Assembly: GCF_029868385.1 (NCBI RefSeq)
Contig: NZ_JARWNX010000064.1
Location: 248,001-312,000 of the forward strand
Direction of reading: 5' to 3'
From: Nocardia cyriacigeorgica
Lineage (GTDB): Bacteria; Actinomycetota; Actinomycetes; Mycobacteriales; Mycobacteriaceae
DNA: 64,000 nucleotides
In this document: positions 33,492-43,715 of the stretch, one piece after another
How positions within the stretch are numbered: position 1 is the stretch's first letter
How the letters are laid out: each line of letters begins with the position of its first letter
Program-made: the position numbers and the translations under genes
The notes under the pieces: model-generated
What the model was told of the DNA's origin: nothing
Database searches by the model: none
The model's input: only the letters and a program-made list of their open reading frames with translations

Positions 33492-36400
33492 TCAGCGCGC
33501 GGCGTCGAAACGGATATCGGCGATAGAGGACTGGAACCGGCCATCGGTATTGCCGAGTCCGGTGATCCAGACCAGGACATATCGGGCGGCCTGATCGGCT
33601 TCCACCGGAATCTGGGTGACGCCGTCGGCGAGGGTCGCGGTGCCGATGAGTTGCGTCTGATCGAGCGTCGGCGAGGTGGTCGGCGAGGTGCGGATCTCCA
33701 CGGTGGTGCCCGGGCTCGGCGAGGTGATCGCGACGTTGGTGAGCTTGGCCGGGCTCGGCAGTGTCGCCAGCAGGCCGACACCCTTCTTCAGCGCGGGGAA
33801 CTGCTGGAAGTACTGATCGGTGCGCCATACGGTCGAGCCGTTGTTGTCCAGTACCGAGCCGACCCCGCCGACATTGTCGGGGGTGCCCTCGGGCGAGAAC
33901 ACCGTCACGCCCGTCACCGGGACCGGAACGCCGGCCTCCGCGGCCGGACCGCTCGGCGGCGCGGCGGATTCGGCGGGCACCGAATTGGCGGTGGTGAGAC
34001 CGATATTGCGCTGTTCGTTGAGCGGCTCATCGGAGGATCCCGGAGCGAAGATGCTCACCATCCACCAGATGATGATGCCGACCACCAGTGCGGTGAGAAT
34101 GCCGAGACCCACCATGATCCACATCATCCGCTGCGACTTCTCCCGTTCCGCCGCAAGCAGTTCGGGATCGGCGAGGGAGTCGTCGGACGGTGCGGTGGCA
34201 CGCTGGCCCAGACGCAGCACCGGGATGAAATCGGTCTTCTGATCGACCACCGAGGCCTGTTCGAGCACATGCTGCACGGTCGCCGCGGTACGCACGCCCT
34301 TATTGGGTTCCAGTGATCTGACCGCGACGGCGGAGATCTCGAACGGCACCTCCGGCCGGATCTGGCGCGGTTCGACCGGAGTGCCGTCGGGGCCGAAATC
34401 GGCCAGCCGCAGCCCGCCGACGGTGGCGGCGCTACCGGTGACTCCACCAGCGCGCAGCGGCCAGCGCGCGGTGATCAGGGCGTAGAGCATGGCGCCGAGA
34501 CCACGGACATCGGACTGGGCGTCGGAATCGGCCAGCGTTCCGGGGAACGCGAGGACAGCGTCACCGGAGGCGCTGATGCGCACCCGGTCCGGATGGTCGA
34601 TCGACAGCGAGCCGCCGCCGCGGTGCGCCATCTCGGCGGCCGAGGCCAGCGCCCGGATGGCGCGGGCGGCACCGATCGGGGACGGCACGGTATCGGCCAT
34701 CTCCCGCAGCGACCGGCCGGGGGTCCATTCGGCCACCACGATGCCGCCGGAACTGCCGCGCACCACATCAAGGACGCGGGCCAGGCCGGGCGAGTTGATC
34801 CGGCCGAGGCGCAGCGTGCGCGACAGGATGGCCTGCGGACCGTCGTGCCCGGAGTTGTCGGCGGACTGCTGATCGGCATCGACGAAGGTCAGCGCGACCT
34901 CGCGATCGAGCTTGATATCGAGCGCCTGCCAGAACTTCAGCCCGCGCGCGCCGCCGTGGCTGGCGAGCAGCCGGTAGCGGCCACCCGCGACGGAGGCACC
35001 GGGCAGCAGCTTCGGACCGCGCGGAACCCGGCGCGGGCCGTCACCGCCGCCGACGGGCGGCATGACCGGCAGCATTCCGGTGTCGTACATCGGATCGCGT
35101 GGCGGCGCATGACGCTCGGTTCGGTCGTCGCCGTGACCGGATTCCGATTCCGCGGCCTGCGGGTCGGTATCGCCCGGCTGGTGCGCGGATACGGAATCGG
35201 ACTGCTCCCCCGCGGCGAGCGGAACGTCGGTGGAGAGCCCGCCCGCCGTGTTCGCAGCTGATTCGGCGGCTGGGACGCCGCCCACCGCGTCGTCGCTCAC
35301 CCTCGGTCCTCCTTCGCCCTGATGTGTCGCAACCCCGGCGAATTCGCCACTTGTGCTTCTCTGCCGAACAGGGTACGGGAACTCGCCGACCCCGGTGATG
35401 TCAACAGCATTCGAGCGGATAACGGGCAGCACCATGGTCTGCGCGTCCATCGGGTCGTAATGAGAGTAGGCCAGGTACGGGTCCGGCCTGCGCAGAATGG
35501 TGGTGGCGTAGTCCTCTTCGACCGGCTCGTCCAGCCCGAGATCGGGGGCCGGCGGTGTGATGCCGAGCTTGCGCGAGACCGCGACGGTGATCGCCACGAT
35601 CTCCGGGATGCCCGCGAGCCGCATGAGCCCGAACGCCACGCCGAACATCACCAGCGAGAGGATGGTCACCCGGATGAACGAACCGGGCCCGTGCAGCGCA
35701 TCGGAGAGCCGGTACAGGCCGAGCACCTTGTCCACGATCAGCATCACCGCACCGCCCGCGGCCGAGGCCAGCACCACTCGGGTGATGGTGTGCCCGACAT
35801 TGGCCATGCGCAGATCGCCGAGGCTGCGGTGCAGCAGATAGCCGCCGATGAAGGCGCCAGCGGTGAAACCGATACCGGTGGCCGCGCCGAGCACCATTAC
35901 GACCTGATCGCCGTTATCGGCCAGCACCGGCGCCAGCGCGGAGCCGATGATCTTGACCGTGACGATACCGAGAATGATCCAGGTCGGCGTCCAGGCCTGC
36001 TCCCGCGCATAGAAGACGCGCAGATGGATCAGCACCAGTGAATACGGGATGAGCGTGAACGCCGACCAGCTGACCGCCTGGCCGAGGCGTTCGGCGTCCT
36101 CGGCGAAACGGGCGTAACCGAACAGCGCGTCACCGACCTGCGGGCCCGCAAGGGTCAGGAAGACGACGATGGGGATCAGCGCGATCATCGTCAGCCTGGT
36201 CGCGGCCGACAGATCGTCCACCACCGCCGGGGTGTCGTCGTTGGCGGCATTGCGGCTCAACCGCGGCATGATCGCGGTGAGCAGGGTGACGCCGAGCACG
36301 CCGTAGGGCAGCTGCAACAGGGCCCAGGCATTGTTGTAGATCGCCGGGCCGGCCGCATCGGCCTGGGAGGAGATGTGGTTGGCGAAGATGGTGCCGATCT

Positions 36401-37940
36401 GGCTGATCAGCACGTAGAGGATGATCGCCGCACCCATGGTGCCGAACTGTTTGAGCCGCTCGTCGACGCCCCACAGTGGACGGAGGTCGATACCTTCGCG
36501 CCGGATGGCCGGGATCAGCACCATGGCCTGGGTGACGACGCCGAGCGTCACACCGACGCCGAGGATCAGCAGTTTGGGATCGCCCATCCGCACCGGGTCC
36601 AGCGAGATCTCGCCCGGACTCACCGCGTACAGCCCGAGCGTGACCAGTACGACCACGTTGTTGAACACCGGCGCCCACGCACCGGGCTTGAAGTTCTGCC
36701 TGGTGTTCAGAATCGCCGTGAACAGGGCCGACATCCCGTAGAAGAGGATGGCCGGTACCAGCAGGAACGTCAGCGCGGTGGTCAGCTCGGTATTGACCTC
36801 ACCGTCGGCGGCGACGAACAGATGGGTGGCCAGGACCGGCGCCGTCGCCGTCGCCAACAGGGCCGCCGTGGCGAGGACCACGAACGCCGCGGTGACGAGT
36901 CGCCGTACGAAAGCGGCGCCACCGTCGGGGTCCTCCTGTTCGGCGCGCACCAGGGTCGGCACCACGATCGCGGTGAGTACGGCGCCGAGCACCAGTTCCG
37001 CGACCATGTTCGGGATAAGGCTCGCCGACAGGAACGCACTGGCGATGGCCGGGCCAAGAATGGTGAGCAACAGCAGTTGCTTACCGAAACCGGTGATACG
37101 GCTGATCAGGGTGGCGAAGGCGATGGAGCCGGAGTCGCGTAGCAGGCGAGCGTTGGCGCTTTCCTTCGATTCGGGCTTCTCGACCACCACGGCGGGCATG
37201 CCCTTGGTGCTCGGCCTGCTGCCGGATTCGGCGCGGGAGGCGATCCGCTCGGGCGGTGCCGGTCGCCGAACCTGTGGTTGCGGCTGGGTCGGCGGTCGGT
37301 TGGGGGCTTGTTCACCCGGAGGCGCCTGGCGGTGCCGGGGTGGACGTCCCTGGCCCGGCGGTGGTCCACCCGCGCGCTGCGGTTGTCCAGGGTGTTGGGG
37401 TTGTCCGTGCTGCGGCGGCCGCCCTTGGCCTTGTGGCGGTTCGGGCCGCGGTGGACGTCCGGGGTGTGGCGGCTGGCCGGGTTGTTGCGGCGGAGCAGGC
37501 CGCTGATGTCGACCGGGTGGCTGCGGCGCGGGCGGGCGCTGCTGGGGGAATTCCCCGCTGCGCGGATATCCGCCGCCCTGCGGTGGCCGGCCCTGCGGCG
37601 GAATCCGCTGCGGCGGGGGCATGTGGTTGGGCTGCCCCGGTTGTCCGTGCTGGCCGGGCGGTGGGCCCGGCCGCTGCGGTTGGGCCGGATAGCTCTGCTG
37701 ACCGGGATGCGGTCCCGGCCGCTGCGGTGGTGGCGGCGGCATCCGACGGCCCGGAGCGGGCGGTTCGGCCGGACGGCTGATGCGCGGCACCCCCGGCGGC
37801 GGACCGCCATGGGTATCGCCGGTCATCTCCGGCTCCGCATGCGGTCCGCGTTCCCACGGCGCCGCAGGCGCCCGGCGGGCAGGCGGTCCGCCGGGACGGT
37901 CGTCAGGTCGCTGATGAGCGAATTGATCATCGTCGCCCAT
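33492..37940 (-). CDS. murJ: Lipid II flippase MurJ fused to pseudokinase and exported domain
   Basis: A 1482-residue protein. About 1-260: Pro/Gly/Gln-rich, disordered. About 265-805: MurJ core with some 14 membrane helices (DSGSIAFATLISRITGFGKQ is the first), the lipid II flippase. About 990-1170: protein-kinase fold with missing catalytic residues (VALTFV where Lys is expected; SIDHPDRVRIS in place of the HRD loop), hence a pseudokinase. One membrane helix near 1270-1293, then an exported domain resembling the discoidin-like domain of MviN. In mycobacteria the phosphorylated pseudokinase recruits FhaA. Start 37940 or 37943 (adjacent ATG codons). Mycobacterial MviN is about 1184 residues, so the front is longer here. 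Confidence 0.93.
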   Translation of the reverse strand: MGDDDQFAHQRPDDRPGGPPARRAPAAPWERGPHAEPEMTGDTHGGPPPGVPRISRPAEPPAPGRRMPPPPPQRPGPHPGQQSYPAQPQRPGPPPGQHGQPGQPNHMPPPQRIPPQGRPPQGGGYPRSGEFPQQRPPAPQPPGRHQRPAPPQQPGQPPHPGRPPRPEPPQGQGRPPQHGQPQHPGQPQRAGGPPPGQGRPPRHRQAPPGEQAPNRPPTQPQPQVRRPAPPERIASRAESGSRPSTKGMPAVVVEKPESKESANARLLRDSGSIAFATLISRITGFGKQLLLLTILGPAIASAFLSASLIPNMVAELVLGAVLTAIVVPTLVRAEQEDPDGGAAFVRRLVTAAFVVLATAALLATATAPVLATHLFVAADGEVNTELTTALTFLLVPAILFYGMSALFTAILNTRQNFKPGAWAPVFNNVVVLVTLGLYAVSPGEISLDPVRMGDPKLLILGVGVTLGVVTQAMVLIPAIRREGIDLRPLWGVDERLKQFGTMGAAIILYVLISQIGTIFANHISSQADAAGPAIYNNAWALLQLPYGVLGVTLLTAIMPRLSRNAANDDTPAVVDDLSAATRLTMIALIPIVVFLTLAGPQVGDALFGYARFAEDAERLGQAVSWSAFTLIPYSLVLIHLRVFYAREQAWTPTWIILGIVTVKIIGSALAPVLADNGDQVVMVLGAATGIGFTAGAFIGGYLLHRSLGDLRMANVGHTITRVVLASAAGGAVMLIVDKVLGLYRLSDALHGPGSFIRVTILSLVMFGVAFGLMRLAGIPEIVAITVAVSRKLGITPPAPDLGLDEPVEEDYATTILRRPDPYLAYSHYDPMDAQTMVLPVIRSNAVDITGVGEFPYPVRQRSTSGEFAGVATHQGEGGPRVSDDAVGGVPAAESAANTAGGLSTDVPLAAGEQSDSVSAHQPGDTDPQAAESESGHGDDRTERHAPPRDPMYDTGMLPVMPPVGGGDGPRRVPRGPKLLPGASVAGGRYRLLASHGGARGLKFWQALDIKLDREVALTFVDADQQSADNSGHDGPQAILSRTLRLGRINSPGLARVLDVVRGSSGGIVVAEWTPGRSLREMADTVPSPIGAARAIRALASAAEMAHRGGGSLSIDHPDRVRISASGDAVLAFPGTLADSDAQSDVRGLGAMLYALITARWPLRAGGVTGSAATVGGLRLADFGPDGTPVEPRQIRPEVPFEISAVAVRSLEPNKGVRTAATVQHVLEQASVVDQKTDFIPVLRLGQRATAPSDDSLADPELLAAEREKSQRMMWIMVGLGILTALVVGIIIWWMVSIFAPGSSDEPLNEQRNIGLTTANSVPAESAAPPSGPAAEAGVPVPVTGVTVFSPEGTPDNVGGVGSVLDNNGSTVWRTDQYFQQFPALKKGVGLLATLPSPAKLTNVAITSPSPGTTVEIRTSPTTSPTLDQTQLIGTATLADGVTQIPVEADQAARYVLVWITGLGNTDGRFQSSIADIRFDAAR

Positions 37941-38029
37941 CATGCCTCCTGTGCTTCGCCGGGCAGCGGAACCAGGCGGTTGCGATGAGCTGCGTCGCGC
38001 CGGAGCACGTCGCGCGGGAACCCGCTCAT

Positions 38030-40591
38030 CTACACCTCCTGTTGCTGTCCCTGCTGCCGAAGTACGCGCTTACGCGCCCGCCGGTACCTGTTCACCCGTC
38101 GCCGGATGCCCGGATCGACGCCCTTGTCGGCGGGATCCGGCTCTCCGTGGAACCGGCGCCACAGGCGGCGTCCGGCCAACAGGAACAGCAGTATCCCGGC
38201 ACATGCGGTAATTATCGCCAGCGTTTGACCGTACGCGTTCGAACGCACCGACACCGACGTGGCGTTGCCGAGCGGCACCCCCTCCGGCGTGGTAAGCGAA
38301 ATCGGAATGACCAGGTTACGGGAGTCGCTGACCTCGGTGGGGATCTGGAAGGAGCGGGTGCCGCGGGGCGGTAGCTGCTGTTCACCGAGGTCGGTGATCT
38401 TCGTCTCGGCGGGTGCGTCGATACGGAACCGGATCCGCACCGCGACCGGCAGATCGTTGCGGGCGACCAGTAGCAGCGGGCTCTGCTCGGAGGCCAGCGT
38501 GTACACCCCGCCCGGCGGCAGCACGGTGACCGAACCGAACATGGTGTCGAGCGCGGCCGTGGTCTGTTCCAATCGCCGCCCGGCGAAGGTGTCCGCCAGC
38601 GCGGTCTCGCCGCGGCGATCGGACAGGCTCAGCGTGCGCAGCAGATCATCGCGCAGCGGGGTCAGGAACTCCTGTGGCGTCGGCTCCGATTGCGGCACCT
38701 CGACCAACGCGCGCATCAGCTCGCTGATCCGATGTCCCTGATCGCGCACGGGCCCGATGAACTGCGCGGGCGCCGCGTCCTGGCTCGCCTGCGGGAGGTA
38801 GTCGACCTGGTACGGGGCGGCGTCGGCGGGCTGGGCCAGCAGCTGGGTGAAGGTGCGCGGGGACGCGAGATTGTTCTCCAGCAGCAGATCGAGCTGCCGC
38901 AGGATCGCGACGGCCTCTTCCCGGTTGGCGCCCCACTGTTGCGGCGGCACCAGCAGCGCCGAGCGCGGCCGATCCGGGCGCGGGTTGAGGGCGGTCCACG
39001 ACACCGCGCCGAGCGCGTCCTGGAGCCTGGCGGTCCTGGAGTCCTTGGTGACCTCGTAGCGCACCTGATCGGGGGTGAACGAGGGCGTCGGCGGGTTGGA
39101 GCCCATCGCCGCCAGCGCCGTCGCCGACCAGATATCGAAGGTGGCCGCGCGCAGGGCGGGATCGGCGGCCGGCTCCGAACCGCGCGGGGCCGGGGTCGGT
39201 GCGGCCGACGGCGGCGCGGCGGCCGGCGGAGCGGGCGTCTGTGGAGCGGGCGCGGTGACGCCGGGCAGCCGGACCACATCGGGTGTGCCGGGTTCGGGCT
39301 CGGTGCGCACGGTGCGGGTGGCGGCGGTCCGTCCGGTGACGCCGGTGCGGGCCGAGGAGATATCGGGATTGTCGGCCGGTGCGACGGCGTTGTCGGCCAG
39401 CACCGCCGTGCTGAAACCATTGCCGCGCAGCAGTGCACCGGCGCCCGCGTCGATACTGCCGGAATCGGGCAGGCTCACCCCGCGGACCGAGCGGGTGGAC
39501 AGGATGGAGTCGATGACGTCGGCCGGTGCGCGCAAGGCCCGGGCGGTGAGCTGCGGATCGTCCACCGCGGCCAATGCGGACACGTCGACCTGCGCGAACG
39601 GCAGCGCGACCGTACACACCGAGGAGGCGAGCGTGCGCAACCGGTCCAACCAGGCCTGCGCCTGCTCCGATCCGGTACCCGCCCTGGTCGCACCGCTCGG
39701 ATCCGACGGGCTGGCCAGGACCCGATAGTCCTCGGTCATCGCCTGCACGGTGAGCAGCAGATCCGGGTCGACGGCCACACAGACCGCGGAGGCCAGCCGC
39801 TTGTCCCGGCCCGCGTCGGTGCCGAGCGCGGTCTCGAGGGCGTCGAGCAGCTGTTCGAGCCTGCCGCCCTTGCCCAGTGAGGAGGCCAGTTCGTCATCGG
39901 TCAGTTCGGGGATCTCGTCCACAGCGCCCGGCCGTCCGGCCACCAGCCGCGGCCGATCCGCCAGCGGCCACACCAGGGTGGTCGCGACCGGCGGCGCCGG
40001 TGGCGCGGGCACCGGTTGGGTCGCGCCGGAGGAGGCGGGCGGCAGACCGAGCACCGGGAGCAGGAAGCGAGCGTCGTCGAGGCGGGCCTGAGTGCCGTAG
40101 GCGGGCTCCCCGTTGACGTTCAGCAGCAGCGGATACACCCCGGGCTCGGTGATATCCAACGAGGCACCGGCGTCATCGGCGCGCAGCGCGATACTCAGGG
40201 TGAACTGACGGCGTTGGCCGGGGCTCAGCCGCTCGGCGACATCCTCGAACGGGCCCGCCATATCGTAATTGGCCTGGTCCAGCCGCAGGGCCGTACGCAA
40301 CCCGCTCGGTTCGGACACCGCACGCGCGCGCTGCACCCGGACGCTCACATCGTCGACCACCCGGTCGCCGATATTGGTGACGGTGCCCGACACGGTCAGC
40401 ACCGGATCGCTGGTCGTGGTCACGGTGGTCGGGGTCACCGAATCCAGCGAGAGCTTGAGGAATTTCGGCGACGAGGCTTCACCGGACTCGCTCGGCTGTG
40501 CGTCCGCTGGCGGTTGGCTCAGTATCGGCAGCGCCGCCACCGCGCCGAGGATCGTCAGGACCGCCACGATGATCCGCAGTCCACGCGTCAT
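38030..40591 (-). CDS. DUF6049 membrane-anchored exported protein (Rv3909-like)
   Basis: Protein of 853 residues. Signal peptide at the N-terminus (IIVAVLTILGAVAALPIL, about 7-24, then SQPPADAQP), a large exported part with Ig-like strands at both ends and Pro/Ala-rich low-complexity near 440-490, and one membrane helix near 787-807 (LAIITACAGILLFLLAG) with a basic cytoplasmic tail. It overlaps mutT4 by four bases (ATGA) and precedes murJ by 86 bp, the same order as in mycobacteria. Function unknown; the context suggests cell-wall assembly together with MurJ. Confidence 0.82.
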   Translation of the reverse strand: MTRGLRIIVAVLTILGAVAALPILSQPPADAQPSESGEASSPKFLKLSLDSVTPTTVTTTSDPVLTVSGTVTNIGDRVVDDVSVRVQRARAVSEPSGLRTALRLDQANYDMAGPFEDVAERLSPGQRRQFTLSIALRADDAGASLDITEPGVYPLLLNVNGEPAYGTQARLDDARFLLPVLGLPPASSGATQPVPAPPAPPVATTLVWPLADRPRLVAGRPGAVDEIPELTDDELASSLGKGGRLEQLLDALETALGTDAGRDKRLASAVCVAVDPDLLLTVQAMTEDYRVLASPSDPSGATRAGTGSEQAQAWLDRLRTLASSVCTVALPFAQVDVSALAAVDDPQLTARALRAPADVIDSILSTRSVRGVSLPDSGSIDAGAGALLRGNGFSTAVLADNAVAPADNPDISSARTGVTGRTAATRTVRTEPEPGTPDVVRLPGVTAPAPQTPAPPAAAPPSAAPTPAPRGSEPAADPALRAATFDIWSATALAAMGSNPPTPSFTPDQVRYEVTKDSRTARLQDALGAVSWTALNPRPDRPRSALLVPPQQWGANREEAVAILRQLDLLLENNLASPRTFTQLLAQPADAAPYQVDYLPQASQDAAPAQFIGPVRDQGHRISELMRALVEVPQSEPTPQEFLTPLRDDLLRTLSLSDRRGETALADTFAGRRLEQTTAALDTMFGSVTVLPPGGVYTLASEQSPLLLVARNDLPVAVRIRFRIDAPAETKITDLGEQQLPPRGTRSFQIPTEVSDSRNLVIPISLTTPEGVPLGNATSVSVRSNAYGQTLAIITACAGILLFLLAGRRLWRRFHGEPDPADKGVDPGIRRRVNRYRRARKRVLRQQGQQQEV

Positions 40592-41127
40592 TGCTTGCCG
40601 GTCTCCATCCGGTCGATCAGCCGGTTCGCCACTTCGGCCAGACGCCGCTCATCGGCGTAGGCGAGGCGGGAATCCAGTTCACTCAATGGGACCCACGCCA
40701 CCTGGGTGACTTCGATATCCGCATCCGACAGTTCACCACCGACCGAACGCAAAAGGAAATGGTGCACCGTTTTGTGTACCCGCCGACCGTCGGTGACGAA
40801 CCAGTAATCGATGCTGCCGAGTTCGGCGACCACCACGCCCTCGATGCCGGTTTCCTCGGCGACTTCCCGGATCGCGGTCTGCTCGGAGGTCTCGCCCTCT
40901 TCGATATGGCCCTTCGGCAGCGACCACAGCAGCCGTCCGCGCCGATCGGTGCGCCCGATCAGTGCCGCGCTGCGCTGTTCACGCGGGCCGTCGAGGCCGT
41001 CGACGACGAGTCCGCCCGCCGAGGTCTCCTTGACCGTGCGCATGCGTGGTCTCGCCGCGTTTCCGGCCGAACCATGGCGCCGGGGCTGGCGGCGTCGACT
41101 GTTCGCGCGATCGGCCGGGGACACCAA
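40588..41127 (-). CDS. mutT4: NUDIX hydrolase MutT4
   Basis: NUDIX pyrophosphohydrolase of 179 residues with a complete Nudix box GHIEEGETSEQTAIREVAEETGI (about 84-106; Glu residues bind metal). The N-terminus is Arg-rich. Members hydrolyse oxidised or non-canonical nucleotides; substrate not determined. It is divergent from pcnA with a 116-bp gap and is the first gene of the mutT4-DUF6049-murJ-sigM unit. The start could be later, at the MRTVKETSAGG methionine (residue 29). Confidence 0.9.
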   Translation of the reverse strand: MVSPADRANSRRRQPRRHGSAGNAARPRMRTVKETSAGGLVVDGLDGPREQRSAALIGRTDRRGRLLWSLPKGHIEEGETSEQTAIREVAEETGIEGVVVAELGSIDYWFVTDGRRVHKTVHHFLLRSVGGELSDADIEVTQVAWVPLSELDSRLAYADERRLAEVANRLIDRMETGKQ

Positions 41128-41243
41128 GCAATCCTAATCGACGCGGTCGGTCCTGCCGTCCATAGTCCGCGCGCGACCCGGGGCCGCGGCGGTGCCCGAC
41201 GGCGGTGTCCGTCCCACCGCCGCGCTGGGTAAGGTTCACGTTC

Positions 41244-42740
41244 GTGGTTTCGACCGGCCCCGACCCCGCCCAGCTGCCAGCGCAGTCCGATCACGCGCAG
41301 CTCGCGCCCGAAGAGCGCCGCACCCGGCTGCTTGCCGCGGCGGCGGTGACCCTCGGCAGGCTCGATGATGTGCTGACCCCGCTCGGTGAGTTGTTCGCCG
41401 CCCGCGGTTTCCATCTGTATCTGGTGGGCGGCAGTGTCCGTGACGCGGTGCTCGGCAGACTCGGCACCGATCTCGATTTCACCACCGACGCCAGGCCAGA
41501 GCAGGTGCAGGAGATCCTGCGCGGTTGGGCCGACCATCTGTGGGACACCGGCGGTCTGGCGTTCGGCACGGTCAGTGCGGCCAAGGGCGATCAGCAGTTG
41601 GAGATCACCACCTTCCGCAGCGACAGCTACGACCGGGTCTCCCGCAATCCCGAGGTCACCTTCGGCGATTCGCTCGAGGGCGATCTGGTGCGCCGCGATT
41701 TCACCGTCAACGCGATGGCGGTGAAGATCGCCGCGGACGGATCGCTGGAGTTCGTCGACCCGCTCGGCGGGATGGACGCCCTGCTGGAGGGCCTGCTCGA
41801 CACTCCGTCGACGCCACAGGAATCCTTCGGCGACGATCCGCTGCGGATGTTGCGCGCCGCCCGTTTCGTCTCCCAACTCGGTTTCGAACTGCATCCGCGG
41901 GTGCGCGCGGCGATCTCCGAGATGGCGGGCGAGATCGAACGCATCACCGCCGAACGGGTCCGCACCGAACTGGACAAACTCATCGGCGGTGCGCATCCCA
42001 TCGACGGCATCAACATCATGTGCGAGACCGGGCTCGCCCAGCTGGTGCTGCCCGAAGTACCCGCGATGAAGCTCGAGATCGACGAGCACCATCAGCACAA
42101 GGATGTGTACTGGCATTCGCTGACCGTCCTCGAGCAGGCCATCGACCAGGAGGAGGGCGACCCCGACCTGGTGCTGCGCTGGGCGGCGCTGCTGCACGAC
42201 ATCGGCAAGCCCGACACCAAACGCAACGAGCCGGGCGGCGGCGTCAGCTTCCATCACCACGAGGTGGTCGGGGCCAAGATGGTGCGCAAACGGATGCGGG
42301 CGCTGAAGTATCCGAAGCAGTTCACCGAGGACGTGGCCCGGCTGGTGTTCCTGCATCTGCGGTTCCACGGCTACGGCAAGGGCCAGTGGACCGATTCGGC
42401 GGTGCGCCGCTACGTCACCGATGCCGGTGACCTGCTGCCCCGGCTGCACAAACTGGTGCGCGCGGATTGCACCACCCGTAACAAGCGCCGCGCCGCCGCC
42501 CTGCGCGCCACCTACGACGATCTGGAGACCCGGATCGCGCGCTTGCAGGAGCAGGAGGATCTCGCCCGGGTCCGCCCGGACCTGGACGGCAACGCCATCA
42601 TGGAACTGCTCGATCTGTCACCCGGCCCCGATGTCGGCAAGGCGTGGCGGTATCTGAAGGAGCTTCGTCTCGACCGCGGGCCGCTGACCAGGGACGAAGC
42701 CGAGGCGGCGCTCGTCGAATGGTGGAAGACCCAGAACTGA
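41244..42740 (+). CDS. pcnA: CCA tRNA nucleotidyltransferase with HD domain
   Basis: Enzyme of 498 residues that adds or repairs the CCA end of tRNAs. Nucleotidyltransferase motif LVGGSVRDAVLG and catalytic Asp76/Asp78 in GTDLDFT; RRDFTVNAMA marks the second core motif. A C-terminal HD domain (LLHDIGKPDT near 315, plus SFHHHEVVGAKM) is typical of actinobacterial members, adding phosphohydrolase capacity. GTG 41244 is preferred over an in-frame GTG at 41205. The local tRNA-Ile lacks encoded CCA and depends on this enzyme. Confidence 0.95.
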   Translation: MVSTGPDPAQLPAQSDHAQLAPEERRTRLLAAAAVTLGRLDDVLTPLGELFAARGFHLYLVGGSVRDAVLGRLGTDLDFTTDARPEQVQEILRGWADHLWDTGGLAFGTVSAAKGDQQLEITTFRSDSYDRVSRNPEVTFGDSLEGDLVRRDFTVNAMAVKIAADGSLEFVDPLGGMDALLEGLLDTPSTPQESFGDDPLRMLRAARFVSQLGFELHPRVRAAISEMAGEIERITAERVRTELDKLIGGAHPIDGINIMCETGLAQLVLPEVPAMKLEIDEHHQHKDVYWHSLTVLEQAIDQEEGDPDLVLRWAALLHDIGKPDTKRNEPGGGVSFHHHEVVGAKMVRKRMRALKYPKQFTEDVARLVFLHLRFHGYGKGQWTDSAVRRYVTDAGDLLPRLHKLVRADCTTRNKRRAAALRATYDDLETRIARLQEQEDLARVRPDLDGNAIMELLDLSPGPDVGKAWRYLKELRLDRGPLTRDEAEAALVEWWKTQN

Positions 42741-42747
42741 TCGCCGA

Positions 42748-43563
42748 TCAGAACACGATCAGCGTGGTCCCCGCGACGATCGCCGCACGCATCTGCGCCA
42801 GATCGAACGAACCGCTGACCTCGGGTAGTTCGACGCGGAACCGCACCACTTCGCCGTCTCGGGTGGCGTGCACGACGCGCGCGTTGTTGGGCAGTTCCGG
42901 TAACCGGATCGGGCGGACGGTACGCATTCGGCGCGGGATCGGTATGCCGAACCAACCCGCGCGGTGCACCTCGAGAGTGAGCATGTCGTCCTGCACCGCG
43001 GCATCGGCGATGGCGGTGATCCTTCGCTGCCGGTGCACGGCCTTGATCAGCCCGTTCGGCGCGACCGACAGCTTCCAATCCAGCTGCTGATCATTGAGCC
43101 AGTCGATCAGCGCCGCCGTGGTGACGGTGCCCTCGATATCGAGCTGCGCGCTGCGCACCTTCGTCGGCACGCCAGGAATGAGCCGGACGCCGTGCGCGAT
43201 CACGGTCATCTCGCGGATCGGATGCTGATCCCAGTTCAGTTCGGTCAGCACGGTCTTGGTCTGGAAATGCGCGCCGCGGCGGCGAACCTTCAACACGTCG
43301 AGTGTCGCGGTCAGATCATGGCCGAGCAGGGTGGCGCTGACCTCCTGGCCGCCGAACCGGCTGAGAATGCCCTCGCTGAGGACCGTCATCAGCACATCGG
43401 GCATGAGCGCGGTCACCGTGCCCGCCCCGAGATCGGCCACCGGATCCACCCATGCGGTGGTGTAGGAAACCCACTGCTCCAGCCAGGATTGCTCGAACAG
43501 CCGCTTGCCGATATCCACTGCCCACAGCGGTGACCAGGACTTCGGGTCGAAATAGGTGGCCAT
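42748..43563 (-). CDS. Conserved hypothetical protein, DUF2993/LmeA-like (weak)
   Basis: Protein of 271 residues with no signal peptide or obvious membrane helix. ATG 43563 begins MATYFDPKSWSPLWAVD; in-frame sequence upstream looks non-coding. The body has alternating strands such as VTALMPDVLMTVLSEGILSRFGGQEVSATLLGHDLTATLDVLKVRR and GTVTTAALIDWLNDQQLDWKL, which recalls LmeA/DUF2993 lipid-binding proteins, but the usual signal sequence is missing. I do not assign a function. It converges with pcnA at 7 bp. Confidence 0.6.
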   Translation of the reverse strand: MATYFDPKSWSPLWAVDIGKRLFEQSWLEQWVSYTTAWVDPVADLGAGTVTALMPDVLMTVLSEGILSRFGGQEVSATLLGHDLTATLDVLKVRRRGAHFQTKTVLTELNWDQHPIREMTVIAHGVRLIPGVPTKVRSAQLDIEGTVTTAALIDWLNDQQLDWKLSVAPNGLIKAVHRQRRITAIADAAVQDDMLTLEVHRAGWFGIPIPRRMRTVRPIRLPELPNNARVVHATRDGEVVRFRVELPEVSGSFDLAQMRAAIVAGTTLIVF

Positions 43564-43715
43564 GATTGCTCTGAGCGTACTGGGCGGCCCGCGCCGCGAC
43601 CACGGTCCGATCCGGTATCGCGGGCCGCCGGTACCCGGTGACCGGCGCCGAACTGCGATCCTTGTCTCGGGGATCACACCACGAGGACAATGGGTACCGA
43701 ATGGGAAGGACGCGG

